Source: JBDIAG01 sp047974565 (GTDB taxonomy: Bacteria > Actinomycetota > Actinomycetes > Actinomycetales > CAWJMD01). From it: 64,000 bases of DNA. The stretch is from assembly GCA_047974565.1 (NCBI GenBank), contig JBKECN010000030.1, positions 62,001-126,000 of the forward strand. Reading direction: 5' to 3'. A program made the position numbers and the translations under genes. Below the pieces are notes generated by a model that was not told where the DNA came from, did no database searches, and worked only from the letters and a program-made list of their open reading frames with translations. Shown here piece after piece: positions 18,453-26,736 of the stretch (positions are counted from its first letter, which is position 1; each line of letters opens with the position of its first letter).

Positions 18453-19442
18453 TCAGCCGGCCGAGGAGGCGTCGTCGGGTCTTGTCGCGGCAATCACGGC
18501 GGTGAGCAGGGCATCACGGTGAGCGGCGAGGGCCCAGAACTCCTGGGGGGTCGTGGAACCGAAGCCGGTGACGAGACGGTCGATGGTGGCCGCGTCCAGG
18601 TGCGGGGTGCCGAGGTCGTCCCACCAGCGGTTGAAGCTGTCGGCGTAGCGGGCACAGAAGTCGGCGAGGCCGCCTTCGTCCCCACCGAGGTGGAACAGGG
18701 TTGTCGGACCCATGACGGCCCACCGAGCGCCGGGGCCGGCGGCGACGGCAGTGTCGACGTCCTGGACGGTGGCGACACCCTCGTTGATGAGGTGGATGGC
18801 TTCGCGCCACAGGGCCGCTTGGAGTCGGTTGGCGACATGACCGGGTACCTCGCGGCGCACCTCGATGGTCACCTTGCCGACCGACTCGTAGAAGGCACGC
18901 GCCGTCGGGACTGCGTGCGGGGCGGTCCGGGCGTTGCCCATCACCTCGACGAGCGGGATGAGGTGGGGCGGGTTGAACGGGTGCCCGAGGACGATCCGCG
19001 CCGGATCGGTCCACCCGGCTTGTAGTTCGGTGAGGGTGAGTCCGGAGGCGGACGACGCGACGACCACGTCTTCGGCAAGAACGGGTTCGATGGCGGCGTA
19101 GAGGTCGTGCTTGAGTGGAAGACGCTCGGGGATGCTCTCCTGGACGAACTGAGCGCCGTCGACGGCCTCTCGCGCGTCGGCGACGACGGTGAGCCGCGCC
19201 ATCGGGTCGGTGTCCTGTGGAGTGGTCAACCCCAGCGTCGTCAGCACCGGCCAGGCCTGCTCGACGGTCTCACGGGTGCGGGCCTTCGCCGAGGGGTCCG
19301 GGTCGTAGCTGGTGACCTGCTTGCCGGCGGCGAGGAACAGCGCCGTCCAACTGCGGCCGATGAGACCGGCCCCCAGTGCCGTGACGCGCTCCACCTCTGT
19401 GATGCGCTGTACCGAGGTGATCGTCGGCTCAGACGGCGACAC
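18453..19442 (-). CDS. 3-hydroxyacyl-CoA dehydrogenase family, probable L-carnitine dehydrogenase
   Basis: 329 aa. The GTG at 19442 (box AAAGGGG) overlaps the end of the BKACE gene by 14 bases and is preferred to a longer upstream start. The N-terminus is an NAD Rossmann motif (VTALGAGLIGRSWTALFLA) and the body has VQESIPERLPLKHDLY, SSASGLTLTELQ and the catalytic H in GHPFNPPHLIPLVEV. The C-terminal helical domain includes NRLQAALWREAIHLINEGVA. Context with a BKACE-family enzyme and a CntA-like Rieske protein points to oxidation of carnitine to 3-dehydrocarnitine. Other 3-hydroxy-acid substrates remain possible. Confidence 0.85.
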   Translation of the reverse strand: MSPSEPTITSVQRITEVERVTALGAGLIGRSWTALFLAAGKQVTSYDPDPSAKARTRETVEQAWPVLTTLGLTTPQDTDPMARLTVVADAREAVDGAQFVQESIPERLPLKHDLYAAIEPVLAEDVVVASSASGLTLTELQAGWTDPARIVLGHPFNPPHLIPLVEVMGNARTAPHAVPTARAFYESVGKVTIEVRREVPGHVANRLQAALWREAIHLINEGVATVQDVDTAVAAGPGARWAVMGPTTLFHLGGDEGGLADFCARYADSFNRWWDDLGTPHLDAATIDRLVTGFGSTTPQEFWALAAHRDALLTAVIAATRPDDASSAG

Positions 19443-20358
19443 GGTCTGCCCCTTTGAGCCCGAGCCGCTTTCGCGCCATGTCGGGGGTAGCAATCTGGTA
19501 GCCGAGGGACTCCACGATCTCGCGGATCTTGCGCACCTGGTGGGCGTTGGAGGGGGTGAGCCGTCCGGGTCCGAGGTAGAGGCTGTCTTCCATGCCGACC
19601 CGCAGGTTGCCGCCGAGCATCGCGGCTTGGGTGGCGAAGTTCATCTGGTGCCGGCCGGCGGCCAGGACGGACCACTCGTAGCTGTCGCCGAAGAGCTTCT
19701 CGGCGATGCTGTGCATGTGGAGGAGGTTGTCCAGGTCGGCTCCGACGCCTCCGAGGACGCCGAAGACCATCTGCACGAAGAACGGTGGCTCCAGCCATCC
19801 CTGGTCTATGAGCCAGGCCAGGTTGTACAGGTGGCCGAGGTCATAACACTCGAACTCGAACTTGGTGCCGTGCCCCTGCCCGAGTTCCTTCACGACGTAC
19901 TCGAGGTCGGCGAAGGTGTTCTTGAAGACGAAGTCCCTCGTCATCTCCAGGAACTCCGGCTCCCACTCATGCTTCCATTGCGAGTACTTCTCACGCATCG
20001 GGAAGATCCCGAAGTTCAACGACCCGACGTTGAGCGAGGCCATCTCCGGTGAGGTGGCCACCGCAGCCTGAAGCCGCTCCTCGCGAGTCATCCCCAGACC
20101 ACCGCCTGTGGACACGTTCATCACGGCGTCGCAACCTCTGGCGATCCGGGACATGAAGTCCGCGAACAACTCTGGCCGTGGGTCGGGCTTGCCGGTCTGC
20201 GGATTGCGGGCGTGCAGGTGGATGATCGCCGCACCTGCCTGAGCTGCCTCGATCGAGGCCGTGGCGATCTCCTCGGGGGTCACCGGTAGGTGCTGCGACA
20301 TGGTGGGGGTGTGGATGCCGCCGGTCGGCGCGCAGGTGATGATGACGGGCTCAGGCAC
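19429..20358 (-). CDS. BKACE (beta-keto acid cleavage enzyme, DUF849) family protein
   Basis: 309 aa. Family hallmarks are VIITCAPTGGIHTPTMS at the start, the zinc-binding H-L-H in AAIIHLHARNPQTGKPDP and MNVSTGGGLGMTREERL. The C-terminus has VGMEDSLYLGPGRLTPSN. BKACE enzymes condense a beta-keto acid with acetyl-CoA to give acetoacetyl-CoA and a shortened acid. With a carnitine-type dehydrogenase next to it, 3-dehydrocarnitine cleavage to betainyl-CoA or glycine betaine is the most natural role. It overlaps the Rieske gene by eight bases and the dehydrogenase gene by 14, so it is the middle of a coupled operon. Confidence 0.92.
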   Translation of the reverse strand: MPEPVIITCAPTGGIHTPTMSQHLPVTPEEIATASIEAAQAGAAIIHLHARNPQTGKPDPRPELFADFMSRIARGCDAVMNVSTGGGLGMTREERLQAAVATSPEMASLNVGSLNFGIFPMREKYSQWKHEWEPEFLEMTRDFVFKNTFADLEYVVKELGQGHGTKFEFECYDLGHLYNLAWLIDQGWLEPPFFVQMVFGVLGGVGADLDNLLHMHSIAEKLFGDSYEWSVLAAGRHQMNFATQAAMLGGNLRVGMEDSLYLGPGRLTPSNAHQVRKIREIVESLGYQIATPDMARKRLGLKGADRVAV

Positions 20359-21574
20359 GGCTCAGGCTCCCCGTCGTGGTCGGGATGTGGCTGGCACTGA
20401 GGGGCGGGCCCTGGCCGGGGAGGCCGACGAGGGCCCGGTAGGCGTCCAGGACGAGACCGTGGAAATGGTGCACGCCGTGCTCGGACAGGCCGGTGCGTTT
20501 GTCGTCGTAGACGATCCGGCCCTGAGTGAAGGCCGGTGTGCTCATGCCGCGCTGGACGCTCTCGACCAGGTCGATGTCCTGAACCTGCAGCACCTCGTCG
20601 ACGTAACGCACTGCCGCCGACTCGGATTCGTTGAGCTCGGTGGTCTCCAGGTAGAAGTCCCACGTCTCGGTACACCGGTCCGGGCCATCGGGCAGGATCT
20701 GCAGCACCATGAAGTTGCCGCGTCCCGGATACCGCAGCAGGCAGGTGTTGGGCCACAGCCACCACACGGCGTGCACTGTCACCGTGGCGGCGGAGACGTC
20801 ATAGGCGACGTTCTCGTGCGTGCCGGCCTCGGCGAAGTGACTCGACCACACGTCGTGGGTGCGCACCTCGTAGGTCTTCATATCCACGAGGTCGACGAAC
20901 TCGGGGTGTGCCACGTGGCAGTGGTAGCACTCGAGGAAGTTGTCGACGATGTTCTTCCAGTTGCTCTTGATCTCGTAGGTGAGACGCTTGGCCAGCGTGA
21001 GGTTCTCGACGTCGGGGGCCCAGCGTTGGATCTCGGCCAGCAGGTCGGGTGCCTGCTCGGCCAGCGGGCGCGCGTCGGGGTCGAGGTTGACGTAGACGAA
21101 GCCGCCGAACTGCTCCACCCCGATCCGGTCGAGGCAGATCGTCGAGGCGTCGAAGGTCTCCATTCGGTCCGCCCGCCGAGTGCCGCGCAGTTGCCCGGTG
21201 AGGTCGTACGTCCACGCGTGACAGGGGCAGACCATGCTCCTGGTCGTGCCGGATCCGCTGAGCAGCTGGTGCGCGCGGTGCTTGCACACGTTGTAGAACG
21301 CGCGCAGGGCGCCCTCTCGATCGCGCACCACCACCACGGGCATGCCTGCCACCTCGGTGGCCAGGTAGGCGCCCGGCGCGGCGAGCTTCTCCACGTGGCA
21401 CACCCACTGCCAACTGCGGGCGAAGATCGCGACCTGGTCGGCATGTGCCCACGTCTTACCGGTGTAGGCGTCAGCATGCAGGGACATCGAACGGGCCGGA
21501 TCCGGGTCATGGCCCGCGGCGACACTGCGCACGTCGTCGCTGGTGACCGGGATCGAGGGGAGATTGGCTGGCAT
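20351..21574 (-). CDS. Rieske non-haem iron oxygenase, CntA/YeaW/GbcA-like
   Basis: 407 aa from the ATG at 21574. The Rieske cluster ligands are C-x-H in NVCKHRAHQLL and C-x2-H in CPCHAWTYDLTG. The mononuclear iron site lies in NWKNIVDNFLECYHCHVAHP, with the bridging-type acidic residue nearby. The ECYHC..AHP pattern is that of quaternary-ammonium oxygenases (carnitine monooxygenase, glycine betaine monooxygenase). No dedicated reductase is in the window. The gene heads the operon, with tandem palindromic operators 20-56 bases before its start. Whether the substrate is carnitine, betaine or stachydrine-like compounds is open. Confidence 0.88.
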   Translation of the reverse strand: MPANLPSIPVTSDDVRSVAAGHDPDPARSMSLHADAYTGKTWAHADQVAIFARSWQWVCHVEKLAAPGAYLATEVAGMPVVVVRDREGALRAFYNVCKHRAHQLLSGSGTTRSMVCPCHAWTYDLTGQLRGTRRADRMETFDASTICLDRIGVEQFGGFVYVNLDPDARPLAEQAPDLLAEIQRWAPDVENLTLAKRLTYEIKSNWKNIVDNFLECYHCHVAHPEFVDLVDMKTYEVRTHDVWSSHFAEAGTHENVAYDVSAATVTVHAVWWLWPNTCLLRYPGRGNFMVLQILPDGPDRCTETWDFYLETTELNESESAAVRYVDEVLQVQDIDLVESVQRGMSTPAFTQGRIVYDDKRTGLSEHGVHHFHGLVLDAYRALVGLPGQGPPLSASHIPTTTGSLSRA

Positions 21575-21593
21575 CCCATCACGTTAGCCATCC

Positions 21594-21630
21594 TTGGACG
21601 ATCGTACAAGAGCCTTGAACGATCGTCCAA
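21594..21630 (-). promoter_or_regulatory. Tandem palindromic operators upstream of the Rieske operon
   Basis: Two near-identical 16-base palindromes, TTGGACGATCGTACAA (21594-21609) and TTGAACGATCGTCCAA (21615-21630), share the core ACGATCGT. Their start-to-start spacing is 21 bases, two helical turns. They lie just before the Rieske start, in front of a BetI-like TetR gene on the same strand. This fits a cooperative TetR-family binding region. Confidence 0.8.
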
Positions 21631-21842
21631 GGGCCTGCCGGAATGGTCGGTGATCGCCTGGAGGCGGGTCAAGGGGCGTCGGCGCGGATCGCTGCGGCCA
21701 AGCGCATCGCCTGGCCAGGCAAAGACCTCGACGTTCCTGTCGGGTGATCCCCTGCGGGAACAGGAAGTACGCATGGCATTACGCGAACAGCGATTCACGA
21801 GGCGCGAAGGTAGTGCGCCGCTCGCCGGCCAGGCTCGACGAA

Positions 21843-22424
21843 TCAGCCGAGGGCGATCTCCTCGCAGCGTGCGACGCACCGGCGGACCGACGCCCGGTCC
21901 AGGCCGAGAAGGGCCGTGAGCCACAAGCCGTTCTGCAGCACGTCGATGTCGGCGGCCCGCCTGGTGGACTCGCTGCGGCTGAGCTCCGGGCGGGCCGCCC
22001 TGATCAGCCGGGCAAGTGTGGCTCGGTACTCCGCCTGGGCCTGGGTGTTGATCGCCTCGAAGTCCTGGTGCGCCTGGGCGAGTGACCATAGGTGGAGCCG
22101 CAGCGACAGGTACTCGGTGGTGAGGAACTCCGATCCCGCCACCCGTCGGATGGCCGACCTGAGCTGGTCCTGCGCGGACAACGCCGGGTCGGTGTCGAGC
22201 AATGCGAGGTCCTGTTCGCCGATCCTTCGCAAGGCCGCCCGGATGAGGGCCGCCTTGTCCTCGAAGTAGTACCCCACGAGCCCGGCCGCGATCCCTGCCT
22301 CCCTGGCGACGGCCCGGATGCTCAGCCCGGATATCCCGTCTCGACCCAGCACCCGTAGCACGGCCTCCAGGATCTGTTCGTGCCGATCGGCACGGTCCTG
22401 GGAGCTGGCGGCGGATGGGGTCAC
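21843..22424 (-). CDS. TetR-family regulator, BetI-like
   Basis: 193 aa from the ATG at 22424. The N-terminal helix-turn-helix is typical TetR (HEQILEAVLRVLGRDGISGL, then IRAVAREAGIAAGLVGYYF). The C-terminal domain ends with VLQNGLWLTALLGLDRASV and a short tail, as in BetI regulators that respond to choline or betaine. It is on the same strand as the Rieske/BKACE/dehydrogenase genes and about 210 bases upstream of the palindromic operators. Regulation of that operon by a quaternary ammonium effector is inferred. Confidence 0.88.
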   Translation of the reverse strand: MTPSAASSQDRADRHEQILEAVLRVLGRDGISGLSIRAVAREAGIAAGLVGYYFEDKAALIRAALRRIGEQDLALLDTDPALSAQDQLRSAIRRVAGSEFLTTEYLSLRLHLWSLAQAHQDFEAINTQAQAEYRATLARLIRAARPELSRSESTRRAADIDVLQNGLWLTALLGLDRASVRRCVARCEEIALG

Positions 22425-22492
22425 CCCGCCAGGCTATGCCCCGCAGGGCTTGCGACCCGGCTCGAGCCTGGCCAGTGGTCGACCGCGAGAAG

Positions 22493-23137
22493 TTATCGGG
22501 TGAAGGTCACATGGATGGTCCCGCTCTCGGCCACCTCGGTGGTGACCTGGTGGGAGTTCTCCAGACCGCGCAGGTCGTCCCACAGCCGGGGGCCCTTGTC
22601 GAGCACGACAGGCGCGATCTGGACGTGCAGATCGTCGACCAACCCTGCGCGCAGGAAGGCCCGTGCGGTGCTCAGACCCCCGCCGATCCGCACGTCCAAA
22701 CCGGCTGCGGCATCTCTGGCCTCAGTCAGCACCTCCTGTATCGCCGCGTTCCGGAAGTGGAAGGTGGTGCCGCCCTGCATCGGGATCGAGGGGCGTGGCG
22801 CGGTGTGGGTGAGCACGTAGACCGGGGTGCCGAACGGAGGAGTGTCTCCCCACCAGCCCTTCCAGTCGGGGTCGTCGGCGAAGGTGTGCAGGCCGAACAT
22901 GGCGGCGCCCATGATCTCGGCTCCCACACCGTCGGAGAACCGGGCGGCGTAGGTGTCGTCGATACCTGTCGTTCCCGCTCCGCTGGTGTCACCCAGCACC
23001 TTGGCGCGGAAGGTGCGAGTCGCGGCATAGGCCGCGGTGACGCGCTCCCAGTCCTCGCCCATGGGGTTGGCAGGGCTGGCCTCACCGGCGGTGAAGCCGT
23101 CGAGTGAGGCGAAAACATCCAGACGTACGCGAGTCAT
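22493..23137 (-). CDS. RibD C-terminal (dihydrofolate-reductase-like) domain protein
   Basis: 214 aa; ATG at 23137 after AGAAAGGA. An upstream open extension to 23470 lacks family features. The fold markers are RVRLDVFASLDGFTAG, GVGAEIMGAAMFGLHTF, TPVYVLTHTAPRPSIPM, DVRIGGGLSTARAFLRAGL and VDDLHVQIAPVVLDKGPRL. Stand-alone RibD_C proteins are NADPH-dependent reductases of mostly unknown substrate and are common in actinobacteria. It is monocistronic, downstream of a gap with no gene. Confidence 0.9.
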   Translation of the reverse strand: MTRVRLDVFASLDGFTAGEASPANPMGEDWERVTAAYAATRTFRAKVLGDTSGAGTTGIDDTYAARFSDGVGAEIMGAAMFGLHTFADDPDWKGWWGDTPPFGTPVYVLTHTAPRPSIPMQGGTTFHFRNAAIQEVLTEARDAAAGLDVRIGGGLSTARAFLRAGLVDDLHVQIAPVVLDKGPRLWDDLRGLENSHQVTTEVAESGTIHVTFTR

Positions 23138-23785
23138 GGCAGTCCTTTCTGGTTCGCCCGTGCCTGACGACGGTGGCCGGCCAGCGCCGGGATGAGGTGG
23201 GCAACCGGAGCAAGGGTCCCTCATCACGGGCGCCGTCGGCGACAGACGGGGACGGCGGCCTGGAATCCGGGCAGGATCGACACGCTCCGCCCCCACGAGT
23301 CGGGGCAAATCGGGTGAAGGGAACCGCGTCGCGTGGTATCTCGAGCAAGCCCACTTGCACACGGACATGCACTCCGGGTTCCTCACCAGTTGAAACGTGC
23401 TCACCCAGAGCGGGCGCACCCGTGGTACGCATGTCCATCGGTAGGTCGCAATGGGGCCGGGGGATGGCATGGTGATCGCCCGCTATCGGACCTGCCGGGC
23501 ACCGGCTACCAGAACGGCAGTGCGGCAGAAGATCTCCTTGAACACCGCGGCCCGGCCTGCCGAGCAGCACCCACCGGCCTGGGCTGTCGTCAGGGTGAGT
23601 GAGCTGGATCGCGCGCATTACGCCGACCCAAACTCACCGCCGTCGACACGTAGCGCATGGCGAACGGGCGTGGCGCGCGGCCATGCGGATCGGTGGGCCG
23701 ACTCGGCGGCGTGCCAGCCCATTGGGATGGCGGTCTGGCAAGCCCACCAGAGTCGAGCGGCAGATAGCCGGCTCGGTCGTCCTGC
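23138..23785. other. 650-base gap with no recognised gene
   Basis: Several open frames cross this stretch on both strands, but none has a ribosome-binding site plus a recognisable family pattern, and their composition (Arg, Pro, Ser, Thr-rich) is that of out-of-frame high-GC DNA. It may hold the promoter of the RibD-like gene and decayed sequence. Confidence 0.4.
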
Positions 23786-24550
23786 TCAGGCTGCCGTGTA
23801 GCCACCATCGACGGGCAGGGCCACTCCCGTGACATAGGACGCGCCCTGGCTGCACAGCCACAGGACCGCCTGGGCAATCTCATCGCCTGTGCCGAGGCGT
23901 CCCATCGCGATCGCGGCAATCGCCTGCGTCAGGTCGAGTTCACGAGCCGCCGCCATCCGCTCGACCATCGGGGTGTCGATCGTGCCCGGGCACACGGCGT
24001 TGACTCGAACACCCCGCGGCCCGTATTCGAGGGCGGCGCTCTTGGTCAGTCCGATGACCCCGTGCTTGGTGCCGTGGTAGGCCGAACGACCCGGGCCGCC
24101 GACCAGGCCGCCCAGGGAGGAACAGTTGACGATGGCCCCACCCGTGTTCTGCATGGCGGCCAGTTCGTGCTTCATGCATGCCCACACGCCACGCAGATTC
24201 ACCGCGACGACCCGGTCGAAGGCATCGGCGGTCTCCTCGGCGGCCCCGGCGGAGGGGGGCATGATCCCGGCATTGTTGAACGCCGCGTCGAGGCGACCCC
24301 ACCGGCCGACGACCGTGCCTATCGCCGCTGCCACCTGGGTCTCGTCTGTGACGTCGCAGGCGATGCCCATCGCCTCCCCACCAGCATGTCGGAGTCTCTG
24401 CTCCAGGGCTGCCATCGCGGCTGAGTCGTTGTCCAGCAACGCAACTGCAGCGCCGGCGCGGACGAAAGCCTCTGCCGCAGCCGCCCCCATTCCGTTTCCG
24501 GCGCCGGTGACAAGCGCGACGCGATCGTGGAAGTCGTACGTGGGCGTCAT
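23786..24550 (-). CDS. Short-chain dehydrogenase/reductase (SDR)
   Basis: 254 aa. Classical SDR: cofactor loop VTGAGNGMGAAAAEAF, the D-V near IACDVTDETQV, NNAGIMPPS, catalytic Ser in IVNCSSLGG and Y-x3-K in AYHGTKHGVIGLTKSAA, then the VNAVCPGTIDTPM turn and the C-terminal VTGVALPVDGGYTA. Asp in ALLDNDSA suggests NAD(H) preference. It is divergent from the MmyB-type regulator, a pairing repeated at the right edge of the window, so it is probably controlled by that regulator. Confidence 0.93.
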   Translation of the reverse strand: MTPTYDFHDRVALVTGAGNGMGAAAAEAFVRAGAAVALLDNDSAAMAALEQRLRHAGGEAMGIACDVTDETQVAAAIGTVVGRWGRLDAAFNNAGIMPPSAGAAEETADAFDRVVAVNLRGVWACMKHELAAMQNTGGAIVNCSSLGGLVGGPGRSAYHGTKHGVIGLTKSAALEYGPRGVRVNAVCPGTIDTPMVERMAAARELDLTQAIAAIAMGRLGTGDEIAQAVLWLCSQGASYVTGVALPVDGGYTAA

Positions 24551-24670
24551 GGGTTCTCCTGATCTCGAGGTAGGCGAGCCTGATCACGGCAACGGCTCGT
24601 GACGCCTCGGATTCGGGTCGCACATCCGATGCCGAGCCTCAGGCTCGAATCGGGCGGTCCGTGGGGGAGG

Positions 24671-24700
24671 TGTCACGGTCCATTCCACCGGCCCGTGACA
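24671..24700. promoter_or_regulatory. Perfect inverted repeat in the SDR/XRE divergent promoter region
   Basis: TGTCACGG (24671-24678) and CCGTGACA (24693-24700) form a perfect 8-base inverted repeat with a 14-base spacer, between two divergent genes and 78 bases before the regulator start. It is a good candidate operator for the downstream MmyB/XRE protein. Confidence 0.55.
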
Positions 24701-24777
24701 AGGCGTAAAACGTCCCGTCATGAGGTGTACCGAGAGGGTGTCCCACGATTCGGCGACCCGGGCTTACGGTTCTTGTC

Positions 24778-25680
24778 GTGGACAACCGAGCCGAGGTGCG
24801 CGCCTTCCTGGTCAGCCGGCGGGAGAAGATCAGCCCGCGTGAGGTAGGCCTGCCCGAACTCGGGCAACGCCGGGTACGCGGATTGCGCCGTGGTGAAGTA
24901 GCCGCGTTGGCCGGGGTGAGCATCGAGTACTACGCCAAGCTCGAACGCGGTCAGATCGGCGGCGCGAGCCCGTCCGTGCTGGATTCCATTGCCAAGGCCT
25001 TGCGCCTGGACGACGCCGAGCGCGCGCACCTGTTTCACCTGGCCCAGGCCGCGGATGGTTCCAGCGCGATGCTGCGGCCCCGCCGCCGCAAGGCCTGGAC
25101 TCCCTCGCCGCAGTTGTCGTGGGTGCTGCAGGCGATCACCGCGGGGCCGGCGATCGTGCGCAACGGGCGGATGGACCTGCTCGCCACCAATGCTCTGGGA
25201 CATGCCATGCACGCCTCCCTGTACGAGCGGTCGACGACGCCGGTACCGAACTTCGCCCGGTACACGTTCCTGGACGAGGATTCCCAGCGGTTCTACCGCA
25301 ACTGGGATGTCGCTGCCGACACCGCGGTCTCCATTCTGCGCACCGAATCCGGCCGCGATCCGCACGACCGGCTCATGCACGACCTCATCGGTGAGTTGTC
25401 CACTCGCAGCGACGAATTCCGCGTTCGGTGGGCCCGCCAGGACGTGCGATTGCATTCTGGCGGCACGAAGTACTTCCACCACACGGCGGTCGGTGACCTC
25501 GACCTCGCCTATGAGAGCGTCGACATGCTCTCCGAGCCTGGCCTCACGCTGACCATCTACGCTGCCGAGCCCGCCTCGACGACCGAGCAGTCGCTGCGGC
25601 TGCTCGCCTCGTGGGCTGCCGAACAGGCCCCGCAACCAGCTCAACCCCCCACCCAGCTGACGAACGGAACAGACGCATGA
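24778..25680 (+). CDS. XRE-family regulator with MmyB-like ligand domain, copy 1
   Basis: 300 aa; GTG at 24778, probably leaderless or weakly initiated since no strong ribosome-binding site is seen. The N-terminal helix-turn-helix includes RRVRGLRRGEVAALAGVSIE and YYAKLERGQI. The C-terminal MmyB (PAS-like) domain has VRNGRMDLLATNALGHAM, NFARYTFLDEDSQRFY and DPHDRLMHDLIGELSTRS. MmyB proteins are thought to bind fatty-acid-like ligands and commonly regulate an adjacent SDR or hydrolase. Its stop overlaps the downstream hydrolase start (ATGA at 25677-25680), and an SDR is divergent. Confidence 0.92.
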   Translation: MDNRAEVRAFLVSRREKISPREVGLPELGQRRVRGLRRGEVAALAGVSIEYYAKLERGQIGGASPSVLDSIAKALRLDDAERAHLFHLAQAADGSSAMLRPRRRKAWTPSPQLSWVLQAITAGPAIVRNGRMDLLATNALGHAMHASLYERSTTPVPNFARYTFLDEDSQRFYRNWDVAADTAVSILRTESGRDPHDRLMHDLIGELSTRSDEFRVRWARQDVRLHSGGTKYFHHTAVGDLDLAYESVDMLSEPGLTLTIYAAEPASTTEQSLRLLASWAAEQAPQPAQPPTQLTNGTDA

Positions 25681-26642
25681 CGCTGCACTCAGACGGCTAT
25701 ACCTTCGACCTCTCCCAGGAGGTCACCCGCACTCCGGTGCGTTACCACAACCGATACGGCATCGAGCTCGCCGGGGACCTCTATGCGGCCCGCGGAATCG
25801 ACGAATCCGCTACCCACCCGGCCCTGGTGATCGGCCCACCGCACGGAGGCGTCAAGGAGCAGGGCCCAGGCGTGTACGCCAACGAACTGGCCCAGCGCGG
25901 CTTCGTCGTCCTGGCCTTCGATCCCTCGTACAACGGTGAGTCCGGTGGCACTCCACGGCATGTCACCTCGCCGGAGATCTTCGCCGAGGACTTCAGCGCG
26001 GGCCTGGACTACCTCGGCACATTGGCCTACGTGGATCGCGAGCGGATCGGCGTCATCGGGATCTGCGGCTCGGGTGGCTTCGCCTTGTCCGCCGCGTCCG
26101 TCGACCCGCGGATCAAGGCCGTGGCGACCAGCGCGATGTACGACATCAGCGGGGTCAACCGCAACGGGTGGATGGGTTGGACCACCGACGAGCAACGACG
26201 GGATCAGCTCGGCGAGGCCGCCAAGCAGCGCTGGGCAGACGTGGACGCGGGCGAGCCCGCTCTGCAACCGCAGTTCCCCGAGCAGATGCCGGCCGACGGC
26301 CTCGACCCGATCACCCACGAGTTCTTCGAGTACTACGTCAAGAGCAACGACCGCGGCTGGCACCCGCGCTCGATCGGGGCGTTCACCCTCACGAGTGCTC
26401 CGGCACACATCAACTTCGGTGCCCTTGCCAACCTCGACGACATCGCGCCCCGCCCGATCCTGCTCGTCACGGGCGATCAGGCGCACTCCAAGTGGTTCAG
26501 CGACGACGTCGTCACCGCTACCGGTGGCCACGCCCGCGAGGTCGTCGTCGAGGGTGCCCGGCACGTTGACCTGTACGACGATACGAGCCTCATCCCGTTC
26601 GATCGTCTTGAGGAGTTCTTCGCGAAGGCACTGGCTGGGTGA
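25677..26642 (+). CDS. Alpha/beta hydrolase (dienelactone-hydrolase-like), paralogue 2
   Basis: 321 aa, translationally coupled to the MmyB regulator. It carries GPPHGGVKEQGPGVYAN, AFDPSYNGESGG, the nucleophile elbow GICGSGGFALSAA and the His region GARHVDLYDD. It is a close paralogue of the gene at 13.6 kb, differing mostly in the lid region (ALQPQFPEQM against ALNWTFPAVY). Coupling with the regulator suggests its substrate or product is linked to the ligand the regulator senses. Confidence 0.92.
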   Translation: MTLHSDGYTFDLSQEVTRTPVRYHNRYGIELAGDLYAARGIDESATHPALVIGPPHGGVKEQGPGVYANELAQRGFVVLAFDPSYNGESGGTPRHVTSPEIFAEDFSAGLDYLGTLAYVDRERIGVIGICGSGGFALSAASVDPRIKAVATSAMYDISGVNRNGWMGWTTDEQRRDQLGEAAKQRWADVDAGEPALQPQFPEQMPADGLDPITHEFFEYYVKSNDRGWHPRSIGAFTLTSAPAHINFGALANLDDIAPRPILLVTGDQAHSKWFSDDVVTATGGHAREVVVEGARHVDLYDDTSLIPFDRLEEFFAKALAG

Positions 26643-26736
26643 TCGCTGTCGGGGTCCGGGCGCTCCTACCATCCCAGTCTGTGAGCCCGGCGACCTGGGC
26701 GACGAACCGTCCAGGGGCGATGGCAAGATCGCCGGC

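Noticed and set aside
20261..21919. 552-codon plus-strand open frame
   Set aside because: It lies entirely antisense to the Rieske and BKACE genes, has low-complexity Val/Gly/Arg-rich composition and no family motif; it is a shadow of high-GC coding DNA.
23451..23919. Open frames in the gap left of the SDR gene
   Set aside because: Arg/Pro/Ala-rich readings with no family pattern; not supported as genes.
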